64,000 nt of DNA from Mycobacterium sp. E787 (GCF_001668725.1 NZ_LZKL01000055.1:62001-126000), one strand, 5' to 3'. Positions 1 through 10,074 are shown, counted from the first letter of the stretch. Notes: generated from the letters alone by a model not told the origin. Made by a program: numbers and translations.

Positions 1-519
1 CTTCTGCCGTTCGACAGCGAGGACCGGGTGATCGCCAGCGTGACCCGGCTCGGCAACCTCAACGCCCGCAAGGTTGTGGTGCTGGTCAACCCCACCACCG
101 GCGAATACCGCATCGACTGGGAACGCAGCGCGTTGGTCAACGGGCTGGTGCCGGCGCAGTTCACGGTGGCCGAAGACAACAGGACCTACGATCTCAGCGG
201 GCAGGCCGGCCCGCTGATGGAGATCCTGCAGATCCTCAAGGCCAACCACGTTCCGCTCGATCGGATGGTCGACATCCGGTCCAATCCCGCGCTGCGCCAG
301 CAGGTCCAGGCCGTGGTGCGACGGGCGGCCGAGCAGCAGGCGCCCGCGCCGCAGCCGGCGCCCCAGCCGGCCACGGCCGGCGGCCCGGCACCGGTCGCCA
401 CGCCGCCGCAACCGTCGATCGCCCAGCGGCTTCAGGAGCTGGAGACGCTGCGCGCCAGCGGTGCGCTGAGCGACCAGGAGTACAGCAGCCGGCGGGCCCA
501 GATCATCTCCGAAATCTGA
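1..519 (+). CDS. SHOCT-domain protein, N-terminus cut by window edge
   Basis: The frame is open from base 1, so the gene begins upstream and only its last 172 codons are seen. A first part rich in beta-type sequence is followed by a Pro/Ala/Gln linker (about positions 340-415). It ends in a short C-terminal helical pair of SHOCT type, with 'LETLRASGALSDQEY' followed by a basic stretch. SHOCT modules are small oligomerisation or membrane-associated tails found on many unrelated bacterial proteins, so the function stays open. The internal GTG at 28 is not a convincing start, because the frame upstream encodes similar acidic sequence without a ribosome binding site. Confidence 0.7.
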   Translation, partial: LLPFDSEDRVIASVTRLGNLNARKVVVLVNPTTGEYRIDWERSALVNGLVPAQFTVAEDNRTYDLSGQAGPLMEILQILKANHVPLDRMVDIRSNPALRQQVQAVVRRAAEQQAPAPQPAPQPATAGGPAPVATPPQPSIAQRLQELETLRASGALSDQEYSSRRAQIISEI

Positions 520-533
520 ACCAGCGGGTTAGT

Positions 534-547
534 TAGAACACGTTCCA
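534..547. promoter_or_regulatory. KstR-like operator
   Basis: The 14 bases TAGAACACGTTCCA fit the published mycobacterial KstR consensus TnnAACnnGTTnnA at every fixed position and contain the inverted repeat GAAC-AC-GTTC. The site ends 22 bases before the GTG of the SDR gene. KstR is the TetR-family repressor of cholesterol catabolism genes. The sequence match is direct; control by KstR is inference. Confidence 0.55.
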
Positions 548-560
548 GTTCCGCTGCTAG

Positions 561-1388
<828 letters not shown>

Positions 1389-1397
1389 TTCGCGATC

Positions 1398-2597
1398 GTG
1401 TATGAACACCACGTGACCGAAAACGGCTTCGAAAAGGGGGTTGTGATCGTGGGCGGCGGGCTCGCCGGGGCCCGCACCGCCGAGCAACTGCGCCGGTCGG
1501 GATACACCGGCCGCATCACGATCGTCAGCGATGAGGTCCACCTGCCCTACGACCGCCCGCCGCTGTCCAAGGAGGTGCTGCGCAAAGAGGTCGACGATGT
1601 GGCCCTCAAGCCGCGCGAATGGTACGACGAGCAGGACATCACCCTGCGGCTCGGCGCGGCGGCCACCGGTCTGGACACCGCAGGGCAGACGGTCACGCTG
1701 GCCGACGGAACCGCGCTCGGCTACGACGAGCTGGTGGTCGCCACCGGCCTGGTGCCGCGGCGAATTCCGGCGTTCCCCGACCTGGAGGGCATCCGGGTGC
1801 TGCGCTCTTTCGACGAGAGCCTGGCGTTGCGCGAGCATGCGTCCGCGGCTCAGCGCGCCGTCGTCGTCGGCGCCGGTTTCATCGGCTGCGAGGTGGCGGC
1901 CAGCATGCGCAGCCTCGGGGTGGAGGTGGTGCTGGTCGAGCCGCAGCCGACGCCGCTGGCCGCGGTGCTCGGCGAGCAGATCGGCGGGTTGGTGGCCCGG
2001 CTGCATCGCGACGAAGGCGTCGACGTCCGCCTGGGTGTCAGCGTTGCCGAGGTGCGCGGCCGGGGCCACGTCGAGACGGTGGTGCTGACCGACGGCACGG
2101 AACTGGCCGCCGACCTCGTCGTGGTCGGCATTGGATCCCGCCCGGCGACCGAGTGGCTGGAGGGCAGCGGTGTCGAGGTGGATAACGGGGTCGTCTGCGA
2201 CGAGGCCGGCCGCACCAGCGCGCCCAACGTGTGGGCGCTGGGCGACGTGGCCTCGTGGCGCGACGCGACGGGACACCAAGTGCGCGTGGAACATTGGAGC
2301 AACGTCGCCGACCAGGCCCGCGTGGTGGTGCCCGCGATGCTCGGGCAGGACGTCCCCGCCAACGTGGTGGTCCCCTATTTCTGGAGCGACCAGTACGACG
2401 TCAAGATCCAGTGCCTCGGCGAGCCGGAGGCCACCGACACCGTCCACGTCGTGGAGGACGACGGGCGCAAGTTCCTGGCGTACTACGAGCGCGACGGGGT
2501 GCTGGTCGGTGTCGTCGGTGGTGGAATGCCGGGCAAGGTGATGAAGGTCCGCGCCAAGATCGCCGCCGCCACCCCCATATCCGAGGTGCTGGGCTGA
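1398..2597 (+). CDS. NAD(P)/FAD-dependent ferredoxin reductase
   Basis: A 399-residue pyridine-nucleotide disulphide oxidoreductase of the ferredoxin/rubredoxin reductase type, matching Rv0688. The N-terminal FAD fold shows VVIVGGGLAGARTAEQL. A second dinucleotide fold near residue 155 shows VVVGAGFIGCEVA, and the FAD-closing motif APNVWALGDVA lies near residue 277. The protein lacks a paired redox-active CxxxxC, as expected for electron transfer to a ferredoxin or flavin partner. GTG 1398 is used as start; GTG 1413 is an alternative. Tight linkage to the SDR suggests it recycles electrons for that step or for mycofactocin. Confidence 0.85.
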   Translation: MYEHHVTENGFEKGVVIVGGGLAGARTAEQLRRSGYTGRITIVSDEVHLPYDRPPLSKEVLRKEVDDVALKPREWYDEQDITLRLGAAATGLDTAGQTVTLADGTALGYDELVVATGLVPRRIPAFPDLEGIRVLRSFDESLALREHASAAQRAVVVGAGFIGCEVAASMRSLGVEVVLVEPQPTPLAAVLGEQIGGLVARLHRDEGVDVRLGVSVAEVRGRGHVETVVLTDGTELAADLVVVGIGSRPATEWLEGSGVEVDNGVVCDEAGRTSAPNVWALGDVASWRDATGHQVRVEHWSNVADQARVVVPAMLGQDVPANVVVPYFWSDQYDVKIQCLGEPEATDTVHVVEDDGRKFLAYYERDGVLVGVVGGGMPGKVMKVRAKIAAATPISEVLG

Positions 2598-2608
2598 CGA
2601 TTCCCAAG

Positions 2609-3571
2609 GTGGCGGTACTCGATGACTACGCCGGCCTGGCGCTCGACCTCGCCGACTGGTCGCCGGTGCAATCCCGGGCCGAGCTAGCCGTTTTCAACCG
2701 TCACCTCTCCGAGCCGGAAGCGGCGCAGGCGCTGCGGCCCTTCGACGTGATCTGCACGATGCGCGAGCGGATGGCCCTGCCGCGCACGCTGATCGAGCGG
2801 CTGCCGAACCTCAAATTGATCACGATCGTCGGCCGCAGCCTGCCGAACCTGGACGTGGCCGCGGCCGGCGAGCGCGGCGTGCTGGTCGCCCACTCGGACT
2901 TCGCCAATCCGCGCTTCGCCTCGGTCCGCGACGCCACCCCGGAATTGGCCTGGGGGTTGCTGATCGCGACGGTGCGCAACCTGGCCGAAGAGCATAGGAG
3001 CATGCGCGCCGGGGGATGGCAGACCACCGCCGGTATGACGTTGTCCGGCAAGACGATCGGGCTGCTCGGCCTGGGCAGGACGGGCAAGCGCATGGCCGAA
3101 TACGCGAAAGTGTTTGGCATGCAAGTCCTTGCGTGGAGCCAGCACCTCACCGAGGAGGCCGCCGCGGCGGCCGGCGCCCGCCGCGTCGAGAAGGCGGCGC
3201 TGTTCGCCGAATCCGATGTGGTCTCGATCCACCTGGTGCTCTCCGAACGGACCCGGGGCCTGGTCGGCGCCTCCGAGCTGGCCCTGATGCGGCCGCACGC
3301 GTACCTGATCAACACCTCCCGCGGGCCGATCGTGGACGAGGCGGCGCTGCTCGACGCGCTGCGGACCGGGCGCATCGCCGGGGCGGGGCTCGACGTCTAC
3401 GACGCCGAACCGCCCCCGCCCGACCACCCGCTGCGCGGCCTGGCGAACGTCACGCTGTCCCCGCATCTGGGCTACGTCACCCGCGAGATGCTCGGCGCCT
3501 TCTACGAAGACACCATCGAGGCCGTGGTCGCGTGGCTGGACGGCGCGCCGGTCCGCATTGCCAACGCCTAG
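2609..3571 (+). CDS. D-2-hydroxyacid dehydrogenase family protein
   Basis: An NAD-dependent 2-hydroxyacid dehydrogenase of about 320 residues. It has the catalytic lid sequence AVLDDYAG at the N-terminus, the NAD motif GLLGLGRTGKRMAEYA, then INTSRGPIVDE (catalytic Arg), DVYDAEP (Glu) and LSPHLGYVT (His). The start is uncertain. GTG 2609 is the first canonical codon that keeps the N-terminal strand. In-frame CTG 2594 and ATT 2600 would add up to five residues and overlap the upstream stop. The close spacing to the ferredoxin reductase suggests translational coupling. The substrate cannot be assigned. Its stop overlaps the tail of the convergent glyoxalase gene by 4 bases. Confidence 0.8.
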   Translation: MAVLDDYAGLALDLADWSPVQSRAELAVFNRHLSEPEAAQALRPFDVICTMRERMALPRTLIERLPNLKLITIVGRSLPNLDVAAAGERGVLVAHSDFANPRFASVRDATPELAWGLLIATVRNLAEEHRSMRAGGWQTTAGMTLSGKTIGLLGLGRTGKRMAEYAKVFGMQVLAWSQHLTEEAAAAAGARRVEKAALFAESDVVSIHLVLSERTRGLVGASELALMRPHAYLINTSRGPIVDEAALLDALRTGRIAGAGLDVYDAEPPPPDHPLRGLANVTLSPHLGYVTREMLGAFYEDTIEAVVAWLDGAPVRIANA

Positions 3572-4839
3572 AACTCGCCGAGGTAGAAGCGGCCGCCCTG
3601 ATCGTCGGCGCATTCCGCGGTCACGCCGTACGGCTGCCGGGCCGGCTCGGACAGCACCGTGCCGCCGGCCTCGCGGATGCGGGCGACGGCCGCGCCGATG
3701 TCTGCCACGGTCCACATGGGCACCGTCGTCGGGGTGGTGCTGCCGCCGGCGGCGCCGGCCATCGGATGGGTTCCCACCACCTGCCAGCCGTCGGCCACCC
3801 GGCCGGGCTCGAAGGTCCAGCCCAGCACCCGGGCGTAGAAATCGCGGAAGGCCGACGAATCCGGCACCTGGTAGGTGACGTAGGACAGCTCGCCGGGCCC
3901 GGACCCGTTGAGTTCCGGGCGCTTTCGTCCGGCCCGCGGCTGAAACACCGCGAACGCCACGCCGTGCGGGTCGGTGGCGTCGAGCCGGAGCCCGTACTCG
4001 GTGTCGCGCGTTTCACCCGGGACACCGCCCGCCTCGATTATCGCCGTGCGTGCGGCGCCGACATCGTCAACGGCGTAGCAGCAGAACAGCGTGGGCCGCC
4101 CCGGGCCGGCCCAAATGCCGGTCGGCAGATCGGTGTTGGTGACCCGGTGCGACGCCGGATCGTAGGCCCAGCCCAGGACGTGGCCGTAGAAGGCGGCCGC
4201 GCGATCGGCGTCGGCGGTCCACACCGAGACGTAGCCGATGTCGCCGTGCCGGATGCCGGGCACCGCGGTGGGGCCGGACAGCATCCACCGGTGGCCGAAC
4301 GGGTCGATGATGGTGGCGTTGCGACTGCCGTAGCTTTCATATGTCTCGCGCTCGACGGCCGCGCCGCGCTCCCGCGCCTTTCGCAGCGCGGCGTCGGCGT
4401 CGGCGACATGCAGCATCAAGCTCACCGAAACACGCGCCGGCGCAGGCGCTTTCAAGCCGAGCTCGGGGTGCTCGTCGGCCAGGTACAACACGCCATCGCC
4501 GATCGCGATCTCCGCATGCCCGATCCGGCCGTCGTCCATCACGATCGGTTCACCGACGATGGCGGCGCCGAACGCGTCGGCGTACCAGGCGATCGCCGCA
4601 CGCGCGTCCGCCACGCTGAGGTAGGGCAGCGCGGCCGGGCGCGGGGCGTCGGGGGCTGTGCCCGGTTCGGTCAGTTCGGAAATGGCGGTTGCGGTGCCGC
4701 TCATGACAACTCCTTCCGGGAGGGTTAATGCGGATTCCAATCGCCGGCGCAGCCGCGCGGCGAAGTCCGGATCGGGTTCCACCGGAAGGTCTTCCGTGTG
4801 CAGCACGCGCAGCGGGTCCGAGCTGTCTCGTCGACTCAT
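3568..4839 (-). CDS. Triple glyoxalase/VOC-fold protein, sigma-factor partner
   Basis: A 423-residue protein. After a charged N-terminal segment (PLRVLHTEDLPVEPDPDFAA, then LRRRLESAL) come about three VOC/glyoxalase-type modules: one from about residue 68 (PYLSVADARAAIAWY), one with IGYVSVWTADADRAAAFYGHVLGWAY, and one with ELSYVTYQVPDSSAFRDFYARVLGWTF. The internal Met in MSGTATAIS could be a start, but ATG 4839 overlaps the sigma-factor stop by one base and has AGGAGG upstream, so the longer form is preferred. VOC partners occur next to some ECF sigma factors in actinobacteria, so a regulatory or detoxifying role linked to the upstream sigma factor is plausible. No enzymatic activity can be assigned. 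Confidence 0.75.
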   Translation of the reverse strand: MSRRDSSDPLRVLHTEDLPVEPDPDFAARLRRRLESALTLPEGVVMSGTATAISELTEPGTAPDAPRPAALPYLSVADARAAIAWYADAFGAAIVGEPIVMDDGRIGHAEIAIGDGVLYLADEHPELGLKAPAPARVSVSLMLHVADADAALRKARERGAAVERETYESYGSRNATIIDPFGHRWMLSGPTAVPGIRHGDIGYVSVWTADADRAAAFYGHVLGWAYDPASHRVTNTDLPTGIWAGPGRPTLFCCYAVDDVGAARTAIIEAGGVPGETRDTEYGLRLDATDPHGVAFAVFQPRAGRKRPELNGSGPGELSYVTYQVPDSSAFRDFYARVLGWTFEPGRVADGWQVVGTHPMAGAAGGSTTPTTVPMWTVADIGAAVARIREAGGTVLSEPARQPYGVTAECADDQGGRFYLGEF

Positions 4840-5369
4840 CACGCGCCTCCTTCCGGATACTGCTGTTTGAAGGCCCGGCGGGCCCGGACCAGGAGCGCCT
4901 CGGTGGCGTGCACCGTCCGGCCGATCAGCTCGGCGCATTCGCCTACCGAGCAGTCGTCCATGTAGCGCAGCACCAGCACGGCGCGGTGCGGTTCGGCCAG
5001 CCGGGCCAGCACCGATTCGGCGACCATGCGGTCCAGCTCGGCGTCCCAGACGTCGGCGGCCCCCCTGGCTTCGAACACCGGCTCCGGCGGATCGGCGACC
5101 GGCACGGTCAGCCGGTGCTGCCCGCGCCGATAGTGGTCGGCCAGCTTGTGGCGTGCCACGCCGAGCAGCCAGCGGATCGAGATCGGCGGCGGATCGCCCC
5201 TGCGCGCGGCGTCCATCGCCGCGAGGAACGTCTCCGACGTCAGGTCCTCGGCCGTGGCGGCCTCCCCGCAGCGGCGGGCGAAATACCCGTACACCACGGG
5301 CAACGCCTCGTCGTACAGCGCGAGCAGCGCGCGTCGAGCGTCGGATGGGTGCTCCGCTTCGGCGCTCAC
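4839..5369 (-). CDS. ECF-family RNA polymerase sigma factor
   Basis: 176 residues with both ECF sigma regions. Region 2 (near residues 22-50) contains FARRCGEAATAEDLTSETFLAA. The sigma4 helix-turn-helix near residues 120-165 contains LAEPHRAVLVLRYMDD, then SVGECAELIGRTVHATEALLVRARRAF. The GTG at 5369 is the start. The gene overlaps the VOC protein gene by one base, indicating a two-gene operon. No zinc anti-sigma gene is adjacent, so the VOC protein may be the functional partner. M. tuberculosis has a different gene at this place, from memory, so the pair looks like lineage-specific accessory content. Confidence 0.85.
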   Translation of the reverse strand: MSAEAEHPSDARRALLALYDEALPVVYGYFARRCGEAATAEDLTSETFLAAMDAARRGDPPPISIRWLLGVARHKLADHYRRGQHRLTVPVADPPEPVFEARGAADVWDAELDRMVAESVLARLAEPHRAVLVLRYMDDCSVGECAELIGRTVHATEALLVRARRAFKQQYPEGGA

Positions 5370-5421
5370 ACCCCTATCGTCGCCGCGGCGGCCCGAACTC
5401 CGACGGCTTGGCGGCAGAAAA

Positions 5422-6474
5422 TTATCGCCAGTTCACCGGCGGGCCGTGCGGATGGCATTCGCCGAGCACCGCGCGCCGGCCACCCGGCCAGCTGCGCGCC
5501 CGCACCAAAAACCTGATCGGCCCGCCGGGCGCGTCCCGCGCCGGCTCCAGCGTGAGGTGGGCGAACGGCGACCGGGCGCCGGCCCGCGCGCCCAGCGCCT
5601 CGACCCCGTCGCGGACCGAGGCGCGTTCGTCGTCGGACAGGTACTGCCAGGTGATCGAATGCCACAGCACGGTCAGCGTGCCGTCGGCGAGGGTCAGGCC
5701 GGCCACCGCATCGGCCGCCGTCCGTCGCTCGAGCCGCGCCGGGACGTCCCGGGCGACCGCGATGGCGCCGCGCAGCCGCTCCAGCCGGTCGTGCTGGTCG
5801 GGCCAGACGTAGCTCAGCACGGTCATCTCCCCGTCGGCGCCGGTGACGTCGATGGGTGCGATGTCGTAGCCGCTGCGCTCGACGATCGAGACGTCGCCGT
5901 CGGGCGGCAGGGTGCCGCGCCACGCGTCGTCGATGCTCACCGGCGAGCCGGCCGGCCCCCACCGGCCGCCGTCATACCGATAGTGGTAGTGGTCGGCCCG
6001 CATGTTCAGTCCCGCGCTCGAGCCGATCTCGAAAAGCCTTATCGGCAAGCCGAATCCGCGGTTGATGCGCAGCAGCCCACCGATCAGCGCGGCGGACCGG
6101 CCCACCTCGTTGGTCTGTGGCGGTCGCCCCAGCGCCGCGCGCAGCAGGTCGGCGTGGCGGCCGGCGGTGCTCAGGATCTCGGGCCAGGCTTCCTGCGCGT
6201 CCCACGCGCCGCCGGTGCTGGGATACCAGCGCCGCAGGGCCGGTGCCCGGCCGTCGAGCACCAACCGGTGCAGCCCGCCGAGTAGCCGAAGCGGCACCGC
6301 GAGGCGCGAGGGGTCGTCCTCGTGGCCGGACAGGATGGCCGCGAAGACGCCGTCCGCCTCGACGTCGGACGCCACCAACTCGAAGAGCTCCCCGTACATC
6401 GGGGAGCCGGAGCCCGCGCAGAACCGTCCCTGCGAGCGCAGCATGTGTAGCAGGTGCTCGACGCCGGCGCTCAT
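5422..6474 (-). CDS. DUF2332 family protein
   Basis: A 350-residue cytosolic protein of the DUF2332 family, matching Rv0690c in length and place. Visible conserved stretches are [15 protein letters not shown] near the N-terminus, [16 protein letters not shown] near residue 120, and [17 protein letters not shown], which resembles the SAM-binding loop of methyltransferases. Later come [13 protein letters not shown] and [12 protein letters not shown]. The start at 6474 overlaps the MftR stop (ATGA), so it is cotranscribed and translationally coupled with the regulator of the mycofactocin cluster. Its activity is not established. The ExGxxxGL motif suggests a methyltransferase-like fold. Confidence 0.75.
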   Translation of the reverse strand: MSAGVEHLLHMLRSQGRFCAGSGSPMYGELFELVASDVEADGVFAAILSGHEDDPSRLAVPLRLLGGLHRLVLDGRAPALRRWYPSTGGAWDAQEAWPEILSTAGRHADLLRAALGRPPQTNEVGRSAALIGGLLRINRGFGLPIRLFEIGSSAGLNMRADHYHYRYDGGRWGPAGSPVSIDDAWRGTLPPDGDVSIVERSGYDIAPIDVTGADGEMTVLSYVWPDQHDRLERLRGAIAVARDVPARLERRTAADAVAGLTLADGTLTVLWHSITWQYLSDDERASVRDGVEALGARAGARSPFAHLTLEPARDAPGGPIRFLVRARSWPGGRRAVLGECHPHGPPVNWR

Positions 6475-7067
6475 CGGCCCAGGCTTCCCAGCCCGGCGCC
6501 GACGACGTCGAACGCGTCGCCGAGCGCGACGGGCAGCGGGACTGACTCGTCGGACAGCCAGTGCTCGTAGGCGCTCAGCGCCACCCCCAGCATCGTCCAC
6601 GCGACCGTCCGGGGCAGCGGGTCGGTTGTCTTGAGGCCCAACCGGTGGGCCACGAAGCCGGCCATCACCTCGCGCCAGCCGGCGTACATCGTCATCGAAT
6701 AGGCCTGCAACTCCGCGGTTTCCAGGATGACCCGCATGCGTTGGCGGTGCCGGACGGTCTCGCACTCGTCAAAGGTGTTGAACGCCAACAGCGCCGCGCG
6801 CAGCGCGTCGCCCAGCGGCACCCGCGGGTCGACGGTGTCGAGCAGCTCTTGCAGGTGGGCGAGGTGGGCGTCGAAATCGCCCCACAGGATGGCGTTCTTC
6901 GACGCGTAATAGCGGAAGAGGGTGCGCCGGGCGATGCCGGCGGCCTGGGCGACGTCGTCGACGCTCACGTCGGCGAACCCGCGGGCGGCGAACAGTTCGA
7001 GGGCGACGTCGGTGATGTGCCCGGGTGTCGTCGAGCGGCGCCGGCCCACCCGCGACTGCGGCATCAT
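6471..7067 (-). CDS. mftR: MftR, TetR-family regulator of the mycofactocin cluster
   Basis: A 198-residue TetR repressor. The N-terminal helix-turn-helix covers about residues 18-62 ([20 protein letters not shown], then [15 protein letters not shown]), followed by a helical ligand domain. It is divergent from mftA with 87 bases between them, and it matches MftR (Rv0691c) in length and place. The reading frame stays open upstream into mftB, but the first convincing start is the ATG pair at 7067/7064. In M. smegmatis MftR represses mycofactocin genes and responds to long-chain acyl-CoA (from memory of the literature). A candidate operator lies at 7088-7100. Confidence 0.9.
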   Translation of the reverse strand: MMPQSRVGRRRSTTPGHITDVALELFAARGFADVSVDDVAQAAGIARRTLFRYYASKNAILWGDFDAHLAHLQELLDTVDPRVPLGDALRAALLAFNTFDECETVRHRQRMRVILETAELQAYSMTMYAGWREVMAGFVAHRLGLKTTDPLPRTVAWTMLGVALSAYEHWLSDESVPLPVALGDAFDVVGAGLGSLGR

Positions 7068-7087
7068 CAGACCCGCCCTTCCATTGC

Positions 7088-7100
7088 GGCACTCGATGCC
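7088..7100. promoter_or_regulatory. Candidate MftR operator between mftR and mftA
   Basis: Inverted repeat GGCA-CTCGA-TGCC in the 87-base divergent region. It abuts a possible mftA -10 element CATATT (7100-7105), a placement that would let a TetR dimer block mftA transcription. The repeat is direct; its role is inference. Confidence 0.4.
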
Positions 7101-7154
7101 ATATTGTGGCCAGAACGATCCGTCGTTGTCGAGCCCCACCGGGAGGATATCCAC

Positions 7155-7244
7155 ATGGACCAGGAAACCGAGACCGCGACCGAACTCGTCACCGAGACCC
7201 TGGTGGAAGAGGTGTCGATCGACGGGATGTGCGGGGTCTACTGA
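7155..7244 (+). CDS. mftA: MftA, mycofactocin precursor peptide
   Basis: A 29-codon gene below the length of usual gene callers. It has an acidic leader ([16 protein letters not shown]) and the invariant C-terminal IDGMCGVY. The terminal Val-Tyr pair is the substrate. MftC, with MftB as chaperone, decarboxylates the Tyr and crosslinks it to the Val; MftE then releases the modified dipeptide. A strong GGAGG lies at 7142-7146. The gene is followed after five bases by mftB. It heads the complete mftABCDEFG cluster. Confidence 0.95.
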   Translation: MDQETETATELVTETLVEEVSIDGMCGVY

Positions 7245-7249
7245 CCCGC

Positions 7250-7525
7250 GTGTTCGATCCCGATCGCGGCTGGCGGTTGCACCCGCAGGTGGCGGTTCGC
7301 CCCGAGCCGTTCGGCGCGCTGCTCTACCACTTCGGCACCCGCAAGCTGTCCTTCCTGAAGAACCGCACCATCCTGGCGGTGGTGCGGTCGCTGGCCGACC
7401 ACCCCGACGTCCGGTCGGCCTGCCGCGCCGCGGGCGTGGACGACCCGGGGCAGGGGCCCTACCTGCACGCGCTGGGCGTGCTGGCCGAATCGAAGATGTT
7501 GGTACCCCAGGAGGCTCCCACATGA
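7250..7525 (+). CDS. mftB: MftB, mycofactocin peptide chaperone
   Basis: A 91-residue PqqD-like RiPP recognition protein that binds the MftA leader and presents it to MftC. Recognisable segments are the N-terminal [20 protein letters not shown] and the central [15 protein letters not shown], which form the winged-helix recognition element. The GTG at 7250 gives the family-typical start five bases after mftA. The frame is open further upstream through mftA, but that part is out of frame with the real peptide. The TGA stop overlaps the mftC ATG (ATGA). Confidence 0.92.
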   Translation: MFDPDRGWRLHPQVAVRPEPFGALLYHFGTRKLSFLKNRTILAVVRSLADHPDVRSACRAAGVDDPGQGPYLHALGVLAESKMLVPQEAPT

Positions 7526-8685
7526 CGGTCATGGTTCCGCGGCTCATCGAGCAGTTCGAGCGCGGGCTGGACGCGCCCATCTGCCTGACGTGGGAGCTGA
7601 CGTACGCCTGCAATCTGGCTTGCGTGCACTGCCTTTCGTCGTCGGGCAAGCGCGACCCGCGGGAATTGTCCACGCGCCAGTGCATGGACATCATCGACGA
7701 GCTGGAACGCATGCAGGTGTTCTACGTCAACATCGGCGGCGGTGAGCCCACGGTCCGCCCGGACTTCTGGGAGCTGGTCGACTACGCCACCGCGCACCAC
7801 GTCGGCGTGAAGTTCTCCACCAACGGCGTCCGGATCACGCCGGAGGTAGCCGCGCGGCTGGCCGCCAGCGACTACGTCGACGTCCAGATCTCCCTCGACG
7901 GCGCCACGGCCGAGGTCAACGACGCCGTCCGCGGCGCCGGTTCGTTCGCGATGGCGGTGCGCGCGCTGGAGAACCTGGCCGGTGCGGGCTTCAAGGACGC
8001 GAAGATCTCCGTCGTCGTGACCCGGCGCAACGTCGACCAGCTCGACGAGTTCGCAACGCTGGCAAGCCGGTACGGTGCCACGCTGCGAATCACCCGGCTG
8101 CGCCCCTCCGGTCGGGGCGCCGACGTGTGGGAAGACCTGCACCCCACCGCCGCCCAGCAGGTTCAGCTCTACGACTGGCTGGTCGCCAAGGGCGAGCGGG
8201 TGCTCACCGGCGACTCCTTCTTCCACCTGGCGCCGCTCGGCTCCTCCGGCGCCCTTGCCGGCCTGAACATGTGCGGGGCCGGCCGGGTGGTGTGCCTGAT
8301 CGACCCGGTGGGCGACGTGTACGCCTGCCCGTTCGCCATCCACGACCGATTCCTGGCCGGAAACATCCTGTCGGACAAGGGATTCGACAACGTCTGGAAG
8401 AACGCCCCGCTGTTTCGCGAGCTGCGCGAACCGCAGTCGGCCGGCGCCTGCGGCAGCTGCGGGCACTACGACGCCTGCCGGGGCGGCTGCATGGCGGCCA
8501 AATTCTTCACCGGCCTGCCGATGGACGGCCCGGATCCCGAATGCGTCCAGGGGCACGGAGAGCCCGCGCTGGCCTTACAGCGACAGAAGCCGCGGCCGCG
8601 CGCCGACCACTCACGCAAGGCCGGGCCGATCCCCCTGACGCTGTCGCGACCGCCGGCGCGCCTCTGCAACGAAAGCCCGGTGTAA
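7522..8685 (+). CDS. mftC: MftC, mycofactocin radical SAM maturase
   Basis: A 387-residue radical SAM/SPASM enzyme. The SAM-binding 4Fe-4S cysteines are C30, C34 and C37 (CNLACVHC), followed by the GGGEP SAM motif near residue 74. The C-terminal SPASM region has several Cys ([33 protein letters not shown]) for auxiliary iron-sulphur clusters. It oxidatively decarboxylates the C-terminal Tyr of MftA and then forms the Val-Tyr crosslink. It overlaps mftB by four bases and mftD begins two bases after its stop, so the genes form one operon. The name pqqE is an old misannotation of this family. Confidence 0.95.
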   Translation: MTVMVPRLIEQFERGLDAPICLTWELTYACNLACVHCLSSSGKRDPRELSTRQCMDIIDELERMQVFYVNIGGGEPTVRPDFWELVDYATAHHVGVKFSTNGVRITPEVAARLAASDYVDVQISLDGATAEVNDAVRGAGSFAMAVRALENLAGAGFKDAKISVVVTRRNVDQLDEFATLASRYGATLRITRLRPSGRGADVWEDLHPTAAQQVQLYDWLVAKGERVLTGDSFFHLAPLGSSGALAGLNMCGAGRVVCLIDPVGDVYACPFAIHDRFLAGNILSDKGFDNVWKNAPLFRELREPQSAGACGSCGHYDACRGGCMAAKFFTGLPMDGPDPECVQGHGEPALALQRQKPRPRADHSRKAGPIPLTLSRPPARLCNESPV

Positions 8686-8687
8686 CC

Positions 8688-9869
8688 GTGGCCGGCCAAT
8701 GGTTCGAAACGGTGGCCATCGCCCAGCAGCGCGCGAAGCGGCGGCTCCCGAAATCCGTCTACTCGGCGCTGGTCGCGGGCAGCGAAAAGGGGATCACCGT
8801 CGCCAACAACGTCGAGGCGTTCAGCGAACTGGGATTTGCGCCGCACGTCGTCGGCGCGCCGGAGAAGCGGGACCAATCGACCACCGTTATGGGGCAAGAC
8901 ATTTCCATGCCCGTGCTGATCTCGCCGACCGGCGTGCAGGCGGTCGATCCGGACGGTGAGGTGGCGGTAGCGCGGGCCGCGGCGGCGCGGGGAACCGCGA
9001 TGGGCCTGTCGTCCTTCGCCAGCAAGCCCATCGAGGAGGTCATCGCCGCAAACCCGAAAGTGTTCTTTCAGGTGTACTGGCTGGGTGGGCGCGACGCGAT
9101 TGCCGAGCGGGTGGAGCGGGCGCGGCAGGCCGGCGCGGTCGGTCTCATCGTCACCACCGACTGGTCGTTCTCCCACGGGCGCGATTGGGGCAGCCCGAAG
9201 ATCCCCGAGCAGATGAACCTGCGGACCGTTCTGCGGCAGTCCCCGGAGGCGGTCTTCAAGCCCCGCTGGTTGTGGAAGTACGGCAAGACGCTGCGCCCGC
9301 CGGACCTGCGGGTGCCCAACCAGGGCCGCCGCGGCGAACCCGGGCCGCCCTTCTTCGCCGCCTACGGCGAGTGGATGGGGACGCCGCCGCCGACCTGGGA
9401 GGACATCGCCTGGCTGCGCGAGCTGTGGGGCGGACCCTTCATGCTCAAGGGCGTGATGCGCGTCGATGACGCCAAAAGGGCGGTGGACGCCGGGGTTTCG
9501 GCGATCTCGGTATCCAACCACGGTGGCAACAACCTGGACGGCACCCCGGCGTCGATCCGCGCCCTGCCCGCGGTCGCGGCGGCGGTCGGCGATCAGGTCG
9601 AGGTGCTGCTCGACGGCGGCATCCGGCGCGGGAGCGACGTCGTCAAGGCCATCGCGCTGGGCGCGCGCGCGGTGATGATCGGCCGGGCATACCTGTGGGG
9701 CCTGGCCGCGGCCGGGCAGGCGGGGGTGGAGAACGTCCTCGACATCTTGCGCGGCGGCATCGACTCGGCGCTGATGGGTCTGGGGCGCTCGTCGGTTCAC
9801 GACCTCGGCCCGGACGACATCCTGGTGCCGGCGGGTTTCACGCGGACGCTCGGCGTGCCGCCCGCCTAA
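8688..9869 (+). CDS. mftD: MftD, FMN-dependent alpha-hydroxy-acid dehydrogenase family oxidase
   Basis: A 393-residue TIM-barrel flavoenzyme of the lactate/glycolate oxidase superfamily. The FMN-binding segments are PVLISPTGVQAVDPDGE and the C-terminal LLDGGIRRGSDVVKAIALGARAVMIGR. The catalytic His lies in VSNHGGNNLDG; standard hydroxy-acid oxidases have GGRQLD here, so the substrate-binding Arg is replaced. In mycofactocin synthesis MftD deaminates the released dipeptide-derived AHDP to give premycofactocin, the redox-active form. GTG 8688 is the start, two bases after mftC. The old label lldD1 (lactate dehydrogenase) is unlikely to be the real function. Confidence 0.93.
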   Translation: MAGQWFETVAIAQQRAKRRLPKSVYSALVAGSEKGITVANNVEAFSELGFAPHVVGAPEKRDQSTTVMGQDISMPVLISPTGVQAVDPDGEVAVARAAAARGTAMGLSSFASKPIEEVIAANPKVFFQVYWLGGRDAIAERVERARQAGAVGLIVTTDWSFSHGRDWGSPKIPEQMNLRTVLRQSPEAVFKPRWLWKYGKTLRPPDLRVPNQGRRGEPGPPFFAAYGEWMGTPPPTWEDIAWLRELWGGPFMLKGVMRVDDAKRAVDAGVSAISVSNHGGNNLDGTPASIRALPAVAAAVGDQVEVLLDGGIRRGSDVVKAIALGARAVMIGRAYLWGLAAAGQAGVENVLDILRGGIDSALMGLGRSSVHDLGPDDILVPAGFTRTLGVPPA

Positions 9870-10074
9870 ATTCGGGCACGTTGGGCACTTTAGCCGGGAT
9901 TTGAGCTGAGCCGTTTTCAGTTGGCCTTCGGAAAGCCCTTTTAGCCTCATTCGACAGCGGCAACAATTGTGGTGCTCGCGAGGTAACCGTGACGGACGAG
10001 CCGTCGAATTCGACCGCCAGGTGAACAAGCCAGAAAAAAAATATTTTGGAGGGTCAACAATTGGTGCACGCCAG

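Noticed and set aside
7068..7712. Upstream extension of the mftR frame over mftA and mftB
   Set aside because: It would cover mftA on the other strand and has no helix-turn-helix-compatible N-terminus. ATG 7067 fits the family.
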